The notes beneath the pieces are model-generated. The model worked only from the letters and a program-made list of their open reading frames with translations. It had not been told where the DNA came from and made no database searches. From Streptomyces sp. NRRL B-1347 (lineage in GTDB: Bacteria; Actinomycetota; Actinomycetes; Streptomycetales; Streptomycetaceae), in contig NZ_JOJM01000039.1 of NCBI RefSeq assembly GCF_000720325.1, positions 1 through 64,000 of the forward strand: a stretch of 64,000 nt of DNA, written 5' to 3'. Both the position numbers and the translations under genes were made by a program. Below, piece by piece: positions 48,518 to 59,495 of this stretch (positions are counted from its first letter, which is position 1; each line of letters begins with the position of its first letter).

Positions 48518-50314
48518 TCAGGCGCTCGGCGACGCGGACGTGGACGGCGACGCGGAGCCGGACGGCGTGGACGACGGCGACCCGGAGGGCTCCTCGGGCT
48601 CCTCGGTGACGGGCGCCGTCACCTTCAGCTCGACCAGGAGCGTGCCGCCGCCCTCGGTGACGATGCGCAGCAGATAGGTGCCCGCCGCGCCGTCGGCGTA
48701 CATCTTCGGCAGCAGCAGCTTGCCGTCGGCGTCCGTCTTCAGGCCCTTGAGGGTGCGGACCGGCTTGCCGTGGGCGCCCTTGAAGTAGGGGCCCTTGTCG
48801 TTCGCGACGGGGCCGTCCTTCGACTTGACCATCGTGGCGGTGGCGGCGACGCCGGCCGCGGGCTTGTCCTTGTACGTCGCCTCGACCTCGACCCGCTCGG
48901 CGAAGGCCTGCCCGGCCACGCAGGTCAGCGGCTTGTCGCTGGTGCGGGTGAGCGCGTCGGCCTGGCGCGCGGTGACCTTGCCCGGCACGTTGACCTGGTC
49001 GAGGTAGCGGCTCACCACCAGGGCGCGGACGGTGAACCCGCCCGTCGTCTCGCCCGCCTTGAGGACCGGCGAGACGGCCTTGCCCTCGGCGTTCGTGGTG
49101 ACGGTGACGCTGCGGACGCCGCCCTCGAAGCGCGTGTCCGTCTTGCCGCTGATCGTGAACCGGATCTTCGCCTTGGGCACGCCGTGGCCCGAACGGTTCT
49201 CGGCACGCACCACCGCGCGCTTGTCGAAGGCGTCGCCCGCGGTCGCGGCGAGCTCCTTCGCGCCCGCGTTCTCCAGGCGGGCGACCTGGTCCTGCGGGGA
49301 GGGCTTGGGCGGCTTGGGCGGCTTCGGCTTGCCCGTATTGCCGCCGTCGCCCGGCTTCTCCGAGCCGCCGTTGCCGGGCTTGCCGGAGCCGCCCCGCGCC
49401 GGCGGGGTGTACTTGCCCTCGCGCTCCACCGGGGTCGTCGTGTCGGGCAGCGTGGACGGCGGCGTGGACGGGCCGGGCCGCTGCGGCCGGTCGTCGCTGC
49501 GGTCACCCGGCAGCTGGCCGGTGCCGTCGGGGATCTCGTGGGTGCCCTTGCGGTAGTACTCCAGCCACGACAGGACCGTGTTCAGGTACTCCGTGGACTG
49601 GTTGTAGCTGAGGATCGCGGCGTGCAGGTCGGCCTTGACGGCGAGGTCGCGGCTGTTCCCGCACAGGTAGTGCGCGGCGGCGAGCGCGGCGTCGTAGATG
49701 TTGTTCGGGTCCTTCTTGCCGTCGCCGTTGCCGTCCTTGCCCGAGGACGCCCAGGTCGAGGGGATGAACTGCATGGGGCCGACGGCACGGTCGTGCGTGG
49801 TGTCGCCGTCGAAGGCGCCGCCGTCGGTGTCCGTGATCTTCGCGAAGCCGTTGCCGTCGAGGACCGGACCGAGGATCGGCGTGAGGGTCGTGCCGTCGTC
49901 GTCCACGCGGCCGCCGCGGGCCTGGCCCGACTCGACCTTGCCGATCGCGGCGAGCAGCTGCCAGGGGAGGTTGCAGCCCGGCTTCGCCGTGCGCACGGCC
50001 GCCTCGGCCTTCTTGTACGCGTCCAGGACCGTGGCCGGCAGGCCCGCCTCCGCGTCGCCCTTGGCACCGCCGCCGGGCTTGCCGCTGGGCGGCACCGGGC
50101 TTTCGAGGGGCGGCAGGTCCGTGTAGTACGGAGAGTTGCCGGTCGCGGAGTCGCCGTCCGGCGGCGGCGCGGAGTCGGCGGCCCACTCGTCACGCGGCTG
50201 GTCCGTCGTCGCCACGCCCGGGGCCTGCGAGGCGGCCAGGGCCGCCACCGCCGCGGCGGCGACCGCGGTGGTCACCGTCGCCTTGCGCAGCCGCTTGCCG
50301 AATACCGGCGCCAT
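48518..50314 (-). CDS. Secreted lytic transglycosylase
   Basis: A 598-residue exported peptidoglycan-cleaving enzyme. Residues 1-35 form the signal peptide. The catalytic SLT/MltB-like domain is at about 95-265: LLAAIGKVESGQARGG with catalytic Glu 128, then RAVGPMQFIPSTWASSGKDGNGDGKKDPNNIYDAALAAAHYLC and AILSYNQSTEYL. A proline/glycine-rich linker (about 270-340, ending KPKPPKPPKPSP) leads to two immunoglobulin-like or beta-sandwich modules (340-465 and 470-570) and a Ser/Thr/Pro/Ala tail. It would act in the cell wall, cutting glycan strands to 1,6-anhydro ends. GGGGAGGG precedes ATG 50314. An inverted repeat can mask this site. Confidence 0.9.
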   Translation of the reverse strand: MAPVFGKRLRKATVTTAVAAAAVAALAASQAPGVATTDQPRDEWAADSAPPPDGDSATGNSPYYTDLPPLESPVPPSGKPGGGAKGDAEAGLPATVLDAYKKAEAAVRTAKPGCNLPWQLLAAIGKVESGQARGGRVDDDGTTLTPILGPVLDGNGFAKITDTDGGAFDGDTTHDRAVGPMQFIPSTWASSGKDGNGDGKKDPNNIYDAALAAAHYLCGNSRDLAVKADLHAAILSYNQSTEYLNTVLSWLEYYRKGTHEIPDGTGQLPGDRSDDRPQRPGPSTPPSTLPDTTTPVEREGKYTPPARGGSGKPGNGGSEKPGDGGNTGKPKPPKPPKPSPQDQVARLENAGAKELAATAGDAFDKRAVVRAENRSGHGVPKAKIRFTISGKTDTRFEGGVRSVTVTTNAEGKAVSPVLKAGETTGGFTVRALVVSRYLDQVNVPGKVTARQADALTRTSDKPLTCVAGQAFAERVEVEATYKDKPAAGVAATATMVKSKDGPVANDKGPYFKGAHGKPVRTLKGLKTDADGKLLLPKMYADGAAGTYLLRIVTEGGGTLLVELKVTAPVTEEPEEPSGSPSSTPSGSASPSTSASPSA

Positions 50315-50328
50315 GTCCGTGAATCCCT

Positions 50329-50383
50329 CCCCTTGACGACCTGCTCGTGCCGTCCCGTCGCCCGCGCGCGTGCCCTCAAGGGG
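50329..50383 (-). promoter_or_regulatory. Leader inverted repeat masking the lytic transglycosylase SD
   Basis: On the mRNA, CCCCUUGA (bases 50383-50376) can pair with UCAAGGGG (50336-50329), eight perfect pairs around a 39-nt loop. The 3' arm overlaps the AAGGGGAGGG ribosome-binding site of the gene starting at 50314. The remaining 50384-50652 gap holds the dispersed repeat and no gene I can support. Confidence 0.55.
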
Positions 50384-50590
50384 ACGGCTCAGGCGACACT
50401 ACGACAACTCTCGGAGCCGAGACACCTGTTCGCGTCCGTTTTTGTCTGATTGGCCAGTCACGGGCCTGTAGCGGTTCTCCTACCGGCCCGCGACCGTTCA
50501 CTTCCCCGTAGTGGGGACGGCCCCGGCGGCCGCCCCCACCCGCTGCCCAGCGTTCAGCTCGTCGGGAACGCCGGACGGACCAGGGTCTTC

Positions 50591-50632
50591 AAGCCCGTCC
50601 GGCGTTTGAGGACGAGGCCGCAGGCCGATGAA
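50591..50632. repeat. Dispersed Streptomyces intergenic repeat, copy 2
   Basis: AAGCCCGTCCGGCG then TTTGAGGACGAGGCC and AGGCCGATGAACC. It matches copy 1 at all but a few positions and lies 20 bases beyond the polA stop. Confidence 0.85.
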
Positions 50633-50652
50633 CCGCGACCCGGGCCGGGAGG

Positions 50653-53382
50653 CTAGTGCGCGGCCGACTCCCAGTCGGGGCCCACGCCCACCGACACGTC
50701 CAGCGGCGCGCGCAGCGACGCCGCACCCGCCATCTCGCGGCGCACGAGCTCCTCGACGGCCTCCCGCTCCCCCGACGCGATCTCCAGGACGATTTCGTCG
50801 TGGACCTGGAGCAGCATCCGCGAAGTGAGCTTCGCCTGCGTCAGCGCGCGGTCCACGTGCAGCATCGCGACCTTGACGATGTCCGCCGCCGTGCCCTGGA
50901 TCGGCGCGTTCAACGCCATCCGCTCCGCCATCTCGCGGCGCTGGCGGTTGTCGCTGTTGAGGTCCGGCAGATAGCGGCGACGGCCCAGCATCGTCTCCGT
51001 GTACCCCGTGGCACGCGCGTCGTCGACGACGCGGCGCAGATAGTCGCGCACCCCGCCGAACCGCTCGAAGTACGTGTCCATCAGGGCGCGGGCCTCCGCC
51101 GCCTCGATGTTCAGCTGCTGGGACAGGCCGAACGCCGACAGGCCGTACGCCAGGCCGTACGACATCGCCTTGATCTTGCGGCGCATCTCCGCGTCCACGT
51201 CCGCGCCCGCCACGCCGAACACCTGCGAGGCGACCGTGGTGTGCAGGTCCTCGCCGGACGCGAACGCCTCGATGAGGCCCTCGTCCTCCGACAGGTGCGC
51301 CATCACACGCAGCTCGATCTGGCTGTAGTCCGCCGTCATCAGGGACTCGAAGCCCTCGCCCACGACGAAGCCGCGGCGGATCGCCCGGCCCTCGTCCGTG
51401 CGCACCGGGATGTTCTGCAGATTCGGATCCGTCGACGACAGGCGGCCGGTGGCGGCCACCGTCTGGTTGTACGTGGTGTGGATGCGGCCGTCCGCGGCGA
51501 TCGTCTTGACCAGGCCCTCGACGGTGACGCGCAGCTTCGCCTGCTCGCGGTGGCGGAGCATCACGACCGGCAGCTCGTTGTCCGTCTGGGCGGCGAGCCA
51601 GGCGAGCGCGTCGGCGTCCGTGGTGTACCCGGTCTTCGTCTTCTTCGTCTTGGGCAGGCCCAGCTCGCCGAAGAGGACCTCCTGGAGCTGCTTGGGCGAG
51701 CCCAGGTTGAACTCCCGGCCCGCCGCCGCGTGCGCCTCCTTCACCGCCTGCTGCACGGCGCCCGCGAACTGCTGCTCCATCGACTCCAGATGCGCGCGGT
51801 CCGCCGCGATGCCGTGCCGCTCCAGACGGGCGAGCAGCGCGGACGTCGGCAGCTCCACATCGGTGAGCAGCCCGGCCGCGCCGACCTCCGGCAGCTTCTC
51901 GCCGAACGCCGCGCCCAGGTCCAGGATCGTGCGGGCCTGCACCATCAGGGCCTCGGCACCGGCCTGCTCGTCGTCCTCCGTACCGAAGGCCAGCTGACCG
52001 TCGGGCTCGGCGGCGGGCGCCAGCTCACGGCCCAGGTACTCCAGGGACAGCGCGTCCAGATCGAAGGAGCGGCGGCCCGGCTTCACCAGATACGCGGCGA
52101 GCGCGGTGTCCATGGTGACGCCCTCGACGCTCCAGCCGTGCTCGGCGAAGACGCGCATCGCGCCCTTCGCGTTGTTCAGCACCTTCGGCTTCTTGGCGTC
52201 GGCGAGCCAGGACGCGAACGCCTTCTCGTCGGCCTCGTCCAGCTGCGCCGGGTCGAACCAGGCGGCCTCCCCGCCCGCCGCGGCGAGCGCCACCTCCGTC
52301 ACCGAACCCGTGCCGAGCGACCAGGAGTCGACCGTCGCCAGACCGAGGACCGCCGTGCCGTGCTCGGCCAGCCACGGCGCGACCTCGCCCGTGCCGAGGA
52401 CCGCCCCGTCAAGCTCCACGCCCTCGGCGACGGGGGCCGGCTCGGCCTCCTCCGCGCCCGGGTCCACCGCGAGCAGGCGCTCCCGCAGCGACGGATTGCG
52501 GATCTCCAGGGTGTCCAGGACCAGCGCGACCGCCTTGCGGTCGTACGGAGCGCGCTCCAGCTCGGCGACCGACTTCGACAGCTCGACGTCCCGCACCATC
52601 TCCGTGAGACGGCGGTTCAGCTTCACGGCCTCCAGGTGGTCGCGGAAATTCTGCCCGGCCTTGCCCTTGACCTCCTCGGCGCGCTCCACTAGCTCCGCGA
52701 AGGAACCGAACTGATTGATCCACTTCGCGGCCGTCTTCTCACCGACGCCCGGGATCCCCGGGAGGTTGTCCGAGGGGTCGCCGCGCAGCGCCGCGAAGTC
52801 CGGGTACTGGCTCGGGGTGAGGCCGTACTTCTCCTGGACCTTCTCCGGAGTGAAGCGCGTCAGCTCCGAGACGCCCTTCGTCGGATACAGCACCGTCACG
52901 TGGTCGGTGATCAGCTGGAAGGAGTCCCGGTCGCCCGTGACGATGAGGACCTCGAAGCCCGCCGCCTCGGCCTGCGTGGCGAGCGTCGCGATGACGTCGT
53001 CCGCCTCGAAGCCGTCCACCGCGAACCGCACCGCGCTCATCGCGTCGAGCAGCTCGCCGATCAGCTCGACCTGGCCCTTGAACTCGTCCGGGGTCTTCGA
53101 ACGGTTCGCCTTGTACTCCGCGAACTCCTGCGAGCGCCACGTCTTGCGCGACACGTCGAACGCGACCGCGAAGTGCGTGGGCGCCTCGTCACGCAGGGTG
53201 TTCGCCAGCATCGACGCGAAGCCGTAGATCGCGTTCGTCGGCTGGCCCGTCGCCGTCGTGAAGTTCTCCGCGGGCAGCGCGAAGAACGCCCGGTAGGCCA
53301 GGGAGTGCCCGTCCATCAGGAGCAGGCGCGGCCGATCGCCGGCGGTCGTCTTCTCGGTCTTCTTCGATGCTTTCTCTGCCAC
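50653..53382 (-). CDS. polA: DNA polymerase I
   Basis: Pol I fills gaps and removes RNA primers in replication and repair. The 909-residue product has the 5'-3' exonuclease domain (about 15-300; LLLMDGHSLAYRAFFALP, FEADDVIATLA, VTGDRDSFQL, LPGIPGVGEKTA), a vestigial 3'-5' exonuclease region (~330-520) and the family A polymerase domain with motif A TADYSQIELRVMAHLS, motif B RRKIKAMSYGLAYGLS and motif C LLQVHDEIVLE. The proofreading Exo motifs are lost: the expected DxE and YxxxD acids are absent. The start is GTG 53382 giving AEKASKKTEKT; the frame extends to 53553 without conserved sequence. It is divergent from the oxidoreductase gene across 242 bp. Confidence 0.97.
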   Translation of the reverse strand: MAEKASKKTEKTTAGDRPRLLLMDGHSLAYRAFFALPAENFTTATGQPTNAIYGFASMLANTLRDEAPTHFAVAFDVSRKTWRSQEFAEYKANRSKTPDEFKGQVELIGELLDAMSAVRFAVDGFEADDVIATLATQAEAAGFEVLIVTGDRDSFQLITDHVTVLYPTKGVSELTRFTPEKVQEKYGLTPSQYPDFAALRGDPSDNLPGIPGVGEKTAAKWINQFGSFAELVERAEEVKGKAGQNFRDHLEAVKLNRRLTEMVRDVELSKSVAELERAPYDRKAVALVLDTLEIRNPSLRERLLAVDPGAEEAEPAPVAEGVELDGAVLGTGEVAPWLAEHGTAVLGLATVDSWSLGTGSVTEVALAAAGGEAAWFDPAQLDEADEKAFASWLADAKKPKVLNNAKGAMRVFAEHGWSVEGVTMDTALAAYLVKPGRRSFDLDALSLEYLGRELAPAAEPDGQLAFGTEDDEQAGAEALMVQARTILDLGAAFGEKLPEVGAAGLLTDVELPTSALLARLERHGIAADRAHLESMEQQFAGAVQQAVKEAHAAAGREFNLGSPKQLQEVLFGELGLPKTKKTKTGYTTDADALAWLAAQTDNELPVVMLRHREQAKLRVTVEGLVKTIAADGRIHTTYNQTVAATGRLSSTDPNLQNIPVRTDEGRAIRRGFVVGEGFESLMTADYSQIELRVMAHLSEDEGLIEAFASGEDLHTTVASQVFGVAGADVDAEMRRKIKAMSYGLAYGLSAFGLSQQLNIEAAEARALMDTYFERFGGVRDYLRRVVDDARATGYTETMLGRRRYLPDLNSDNRQRREMAERMALNAPIQGTAADIVKVAMLHVDRALTQAKLTSRMLLQVHDEIVLEIASGEREAVEELVRREMAGAASLRAPLDVSVGVGPDWESAAH

Positions 53383-53624
53383 GCCCCCGATCCTGCCACG
53401 CCCCACTGACACTCGGCCCCGCCCAGGCCGCCGGGCACCCCGGTGTCGGGCGCGCCCGGACCCGGCGGCGGGCGCCCACGGACCGCGCCGCGCCCACCGC
53501 GCAGCACGTACCGGAGGCGGCCGAGAACACCTCCCCAGGTCGCCCCCGGTCACCGGCGGTGCCGGTGACGCGTGGGAGGATCAGAGGTACACCGCACGCA
53601 CATGCGCTCGAAGAGGAGCAGGCC

Positions 53625-55904
<2,280 letters not shown>

Positions 55905-55961
55905 GCGTTCGCTCAGCCACAGCTGTCCTTCAGACGTCGACGACGAACGGAGCCCGGCCCC

Positions 55962-56423
55962 ATGGGCGAGCAGCAGCCAACGAAGTTCCCGCAAGAGGTC
56001 ATCGACGAGTACGCCGGACTCGGCGTCGACCTGCGCGCCCTGTTCTCCGCCGGGAACCTCGGCAACCGCATGGGCGTACAGATCCTGGAGGCCTCCGCCG
56101 AGCGCGTGGTCGGCACGATGCCCGTGGAGGGCAACACACAGCCGTACGGACTGCTGCACGGCGGCGCGTCCGCGGTGCTCGCGGAGACGCTCGGGTCCAT
56201 CGGCGCGATGCTGCACGGCGGCAGCGGCAAGATCGCCGTGGGCGTCGACCTGAACTGCACCCACCACCGGGGGGTGCGGTCCGGGCTCGTCACGGGGGTG
56301 GCCACGCCGGTCCATCTGGGGCGGTCCACGGCGACGTTCGAGATCGTCGTCAGCGAGGAGAGCGGGAAGCGCGTGTGCAGCGCGCGCCTCACCTGCCTCC
56401 TCCGCGACGCGCCCGCGGCCTGA
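55962..56423 (+). CDS. PaaI/hotdog-fold thioesterase
   Basis: A 153-residue acyl-CoA thioesterase of the PaaI-like hotdog family. The helix-flanking motif YGLLHGGASAVLAETLGSIGAM (the HGG(x)xxxxxE motif; His-Gly-Gly near 66-68) is present, with the strand HHRGVRSGLVTGVATPVHLGRSTATFEI. Free-standing PaaI enzymes cut aromatic or fatty acyl-CoA. It starts 57 bases after the oxidoreductase stop on the same strand, so the two may be cotranscribed, but a link in function is unclear. The ATG at 55962 follows GGAGcccggccc. Confidence 0.92.
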   Translation: MGEQQPTKFPQEVIDEYAGLGVDLRALFSAGNLGNRMGVQILEASAERVVGTMPVEGNTQPYGLLHGGASAVLAETLGSIGAMLHGGSGKIAVGVDLNCTHHRGVRSGLVTGVATPVHLGRSTATFEIVVSEESGKRVCSARLTCLLRDAPAA

Positions 56424-56430
56424 TCCAGGG

Positions 56431-56490
56431 GCTGCCCCTGCGGCCGGGGGGGGCAGCGCCTGCGGCCGGGGGGCTGCGCCTGCGGCCGGG
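56431..56490. repeat. Three CCTGCGGCCGGG repeats after the thioesterase gene
   Basis: CCTGCGGCCGGG occurs at 56437-56448, 56459-56470 and 56479-56490, in units of about 20-22 bp that begin GCTGC or CAGCG. No hairpin is obvious within it. Confidence 0.75.
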
Positions 56491-56527
56491 CCCTTCTCCC
56501 GCCCAGCCGTCCTCGCACCGGCCCGCG

Positions 56528-56558
56528 GCCTCGTCCTCAACCGCCGGACGGGCTGAAA
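56528..56558. repeat. Dispersed Streptomyces intergenic repeat, copy 3 (inverted)
   Basis: GCCTCGTCCTCAACCGC then CGGACGGGCTGAAA; its complement matches the first 30 bases of copies 1 and 2. Confidence 0.85.
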
Positions 56559-56609
56559 GCGCCCTGCCGCACCCGCCGTTCGCGGCTCTCCGTCACCGAC
56601 GGTTGCCCA

Positions 56610-56653
56610 CCACGCCCGCCCCGCCCCCGAGTTCGGGGGCGGGGCGGGCGTGG
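56610..56653. terminator. Perfect 20-bp GC-rich terminator hairpin
   Basis: CCACGCCCGCCCCGCCCCCG (from 56610) pairs with CGGGGGCGGGGCGGGCGTGG (ending 56653) around a four-base AGTT loop. It probably ends the oxidoreductase-thioesterase transcripts. Confidence 0.88.
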
Positions 56654-57234
56654 TTCGTCACGACGGCGCACGAGCCGCCAGGCCGGGCCGCGTTCGGCCC
56701 CCGGAGGCCGTACGGGCCAGAACTCTCTTCACCGGAAAAACAGGAGTGCTCCTCGAAAACACTCCTGACCGGCCACATTCACGAACGCGGAAACATGCCA
56801 CGGAATGCCCGCCTCCCTTTCTTCGGCGTAACACTCCGTAATCCACGAACAATCAAGGAATCAAGATCGAATAGCGCCGCCGCCCGCGTAAAAGATCATT
56901 CCGGCACAGCCCGCCTCACACTCCCCCGAACACCGGCGTCATGAGTAAAACCAGGAAACAGTCCTGCCCCTTCCCCCGAGCCGGATGCGCCGAAGCGTGC
57001 AGATTCCGCCACAACCACCCCCTGCGTTCCAGCGCGGAATACTCCGTGGCATAACAAGAGCGTCACAGCCTAGGTCCGACCACTCCTCCAGGATCAAATG
57101 CGCCCTTAGAGTCACGGCCAGTCACCGCGCCGCCGGGCGCGAACTGAATTGCACGGCCCTGTACCACCACCAGTACGGCCCGGCGATCTTCACGGCACCT
57201 CAGCAGAGGGCCGCGCCTGGGGAAAGGACCACTC
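56654..57234. other. 581-bp lower-GC non-coding region upstream of livJ
   Basis: No ORF with coding bias on either strand. It is visibly richer in A/T than its surroundings and holds small dyads: CAGGAGTG (56741-56748) with CACTCCTG (56760-56767), and ATTCCGC (57003-57009) with GCGGAAT (57034-57040). I could not identify a clear -35/-10 pair. It must hold the liv promoter and a leader or regulatory sites, and it could encode a small RNA. Confidence 0.6.
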
Positions 57235-58470
57235 GTGCGAAACCGTTCCGCGCTCATCCTCACCACGGTGTTGACCACCGGGGCACTCACCCTCACCGCC
57301 TGCGGGTCGCGCGACAAGGACAAGGGCGACGACGACAGCTCCGGAGCCAAGAAGACCGTCGTCATCGGCTTCGACGCCCCCCTCACCGGTGACCTCTCCG
57401 CCCTCGGCATCGGCATGCGCAACTCCGCCGAACTGGCCGTCAAGACCGCCAACAAGGAGAACACCGTCGACGGGGTCGAGTTCAAGCTCCAGCCCCTCGA
57501 CGACCAGGCCCAGCCGTCCGTCGGCGGCCAGAACGCCCAGAAGTTCATCAGCGACAAGGACGTCCTCGGCGTCGTCGGCCCGCTGAACTCCAGCGTCTCC
57601 CAGTCGATGCAGAAGCCCCTCAACGACGCCGACCTCACCCAGATCTCGCCCGCCAACACCGGCACCGAGCTGACCCAGGGCGACGGCTGGAAGAAGGGCG
57701 ACAGGAAGCGCCAGTTCAAGACCTTCTTCCGCACCGCCACCACCGACCAGGTCCAGGGCCAGTTCGCCGCCCAGTACCTGTTCCAGAAGGCGAAGATCAA
57801 GAAGGTCTACCTCATCGACGACCAGAAGACCTACGGCGCCGGGCTCGCCGCCTCCTTCAAGGACACCTTCACCGACCTCGGCGGCAAGATCGTCGGCCAG
57901 GACCACGTCAACCCCGAGGACCGCGACTTCAAGTCCGTCGTCTCCCAGGTCAAGGGCAAGGGCGCCGAAGCCGTCTACTACGGCGGCGAATACCCCGCAG
58001 CCGCCCCTCTCAGCCAGCAGCTCAAGGAATCCGGCGCCAAGATCCCACTCATGGGCGGCGACGGCATGAAGAGCGAAGAGTTCCCCAAGCTCAACAAGAA
58101 GGCCATCGGCGACCTCGGCACCTCCGTCGGCAAGCCCGTCGAGGAACTCCCCTCCGCCAAGAAGTTCATCGAGGAATACAACAAGAACTACAAAGAAAAC
58201 ATGGAAACCTACGGCGGCGGCACCTACGACGCCACGTGGGCGATCATCGAAGCCGTAAAGCTCGCCGTCGAAGGCAACGACGGCAAACTCCCCTCCGACG
58301 GCCGCGTCAAGGTCCTCGAAGCGATGAGCAAGGTCAAGTTCCAGGGCGTCACCGGCGAAGTCTCCTTCGACCAGTACGGCGACACCACGAACACCATGAT
58401 GACCGCGTACCAGGTCAGCAAGGGCAACAAGTGGGAATCCAAGTTCAGCGAGGCCTACAAGCCCCGCTAA
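57235..58470 (+). CDS. livJ: Branched-chain amino acid ABC transporter, substrate-binding lipoprotein
   Basis: A 411-residue periplasmic-binding-protein-fold lipoprotein. The lipobox is LTAC at 20-23 with Cys 23 as lipid anchor, followed by a short Asp/Lys linker. Type I binding-protein motifs are VVIGFDAPLTGDLSALGIGMRNSAELAVK, VLGVVGPLNSSVSQSM, ISPANTGTELT, KVYLIDDQKTYGAGLAASFKDTF and AVYYGGEYPAAAPLSQQLK. It sits on the outer face of the membrane and delivers leucine, isoleucine or valine to LivHMGF. GTG 57235 has AAAGGA six bases upstream. It is first in the liv operon and is separated from livH by a hairpin that may raise its relative yield. Confidence 0.95.
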   Translation: MRNRSALILTTVLTTGALTLTACGSRDKDKGDDDSSGAKKTVVIGFDAPLTGDLSALGIGMRNSAELAVKTANKENTVDGVEFKLQPLDDQAQPSVGGQNAQKFISDKDVLGVVGPLNSSVSQSMQKPLNDADLTQISPANTGTELTQGDGWKKGDRKRQFKTFFRTATTDQVQGQFAAQYLFQKAKIKKVYLIDDQKTYGAGLAASFKDTFTDLGGKIVGQDHVNPEDRDFKSVVSQVKGKGAEAVYYGGEYPAAAPLSQQLKESGAKIPLMGGDGMKSEEFPKLNKKAIGDLGTSVGKPVEELPSAKKFIEEYNKNYKENMETYGGGTYDATWAIIEAVKLAVEGNDGKLPSDGRVKVLEAMSKVKFQGVTGEVSFDQYGDTTNTMMTAYQVSKGNKWESKFSEAYKPR

Positions 58471-58496
58471 GACACCCCCACACCCATTGACTCAAG

Positions 58497-58532
58497 ACCG
58501 CGCGGGACGCGCTACCAGCGCTCCCGCGCGGT
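58497..58532 (+). terminator. livJ-livH intercistronic hairpin (attenuator-type)
   Basis: ACCGCGCGGGA (58497-58507) with TCCCGCGCGGT (58522-58532), and an inner GCGCT/AGCGC stem with an ACC loop; the whole is a 16-bp stem with one bulged C. It follows the livJ stop by 27 bases. Strong but with no T-run, it probably allows partial read-through and protects the livJ mRNA. Confidence 0.75.
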
Positions 58533-58565
58533 GCCATATCCGAACCATCCAACGGAGGCCCTGCG

Positions 58566-59495
58566 GTGAACGAACTGCCGCAACAGCTGGCCAATGGACT
58601 CATCCTCGGCGCGATGTACGGTCTCATCGCGATCGGCTACACGATGGTCTACGGAATCGTCCAGCTCATCAACTTCGCCCACGGCGAGATCTTCATGGTC
58701 GGGGGCTTCGGCGCCCTCACCGTCTCCCTCTGGCTCCCCGACGGGTTCTCGCTGCTCGCCGCGATCCCCATCATGATCATCGGCGGCGTCATATGCTCCG
58801 TCGCCGTCGGCACCGCAGCCGAACGCTTCGCCTACCGCCCCCTGCGCGGAGCACCACGACTCGCCCCCCTCATCACCGCCATCGGCCTGTCCATCCTGCT
58901 CCAACAAGCCGTATGGAAGTGGTACCCCGAAGCCAAGAAGGACCGCTCCTTCCCACAATTCGGCGGCGACCCCGTCCACGTCTTCGGCGCCGACATCCAA
59001 CGCGGCGACTTCTTCCTCATCATCGCCGCACCCGCCTGCATGCTCATCCTCGGCTGGTACGTCAACAAAACCCGCTCCGGCCGCGGCATGCAGGCCACCG
59101 CACAAGACCCCGACACCGCCAAGCTCATGGGCATCAACACCGACCGCATCATCGTCATGGCCTTCGCCATCGGCGCCGCGTTCGCCGCCATCGCCGCCGT
59201 CGGATACGGCCTCCACAACGGCCAAGTCGGCTTCAAAATGGGCTTCATCATGGGCCTCAAAGCCTTCACCGCAGCCGTACTCGGCGGCATCGGCAACATC
59301 TACGGCGCCATGCTCGGCGGCATCGTCCTCGGCGTCGCAGAAGCCCTCGCCACCGGCTACATGGGCGACGTACCCGGCATGGAACAGTTCGGCGGCGGCG
59401 CCTGGAAGGACGTATGGGCCTTCGCCCTCCTCATCCTCGTCCTCCTCCTCAGGCCCCAAGGGCTCCTAGGCGAACGCGTCGCGGATCGGGCGTGA
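58566..59495 (+). CDS. livH: Branched-chain amino acid ABC permease LivH
   Basis: A 309-residue inner-membrane permease with about eight helices. The N-terminus LANGLILGAMYGLIAIGYTMVYGIVQLINFAHGEIFMVG is the LivH hallmark, the loop YRPLRGAPRLAPLITAIGLSI follows, and the cytoplasmic coupling EAA-like loop is near GRGMQATAQDPDTAKLMGINTDRI. It forms the translocation pore with LivM. GTG 58566 has GGAGG seven bases upstream. Its stop overlaps the livM start (GTGA), so translation is coupled. It is transcribed through the livJ hairpin. Confidence 0.97.
   Translation: MNELPQQLANGLILGAMYGLIAIGYTMVYGIVQLINFAHGEIFMVGGFGALTVSLWLPDGFSLLAAIPIMIIGGVICSVAVGTAAERFAYRPLRGAPRLAPLITAIGLSILLQQAVWKWYPEAKKDRSFPQFGGDPVHVFGADIQRGDFFLIIAAPACMLILGWYVNKTRSGRGMQATAQDPDTAKLMGINTDRIIVMAFAIGAAFAAIAAVGYGLHNGQVGFKMGFIMGLKAFTAAVLGGIGNIYGAMLGGIVLGVAEALATGYMGDVPGMEQFGGGAWKDVWAFALLILVLLLRPQGLLGERVADRA

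Noticed and set aside
50315..50460. c-di-AMP (ydaO) riboswitch before the lytic transglycosylase
   Set aside because: Expected by analogy with other Streptomyces wall hydrolases, but I could not find its conserved internal motifs; only a simple SD-masking repeat is visible.
56650..56841. Small ORFs in the gap before livJ
   Set aside because: No coding bias, no ribosome-binding site and no recognisable motif; overlapping frames on both strands are equally open.
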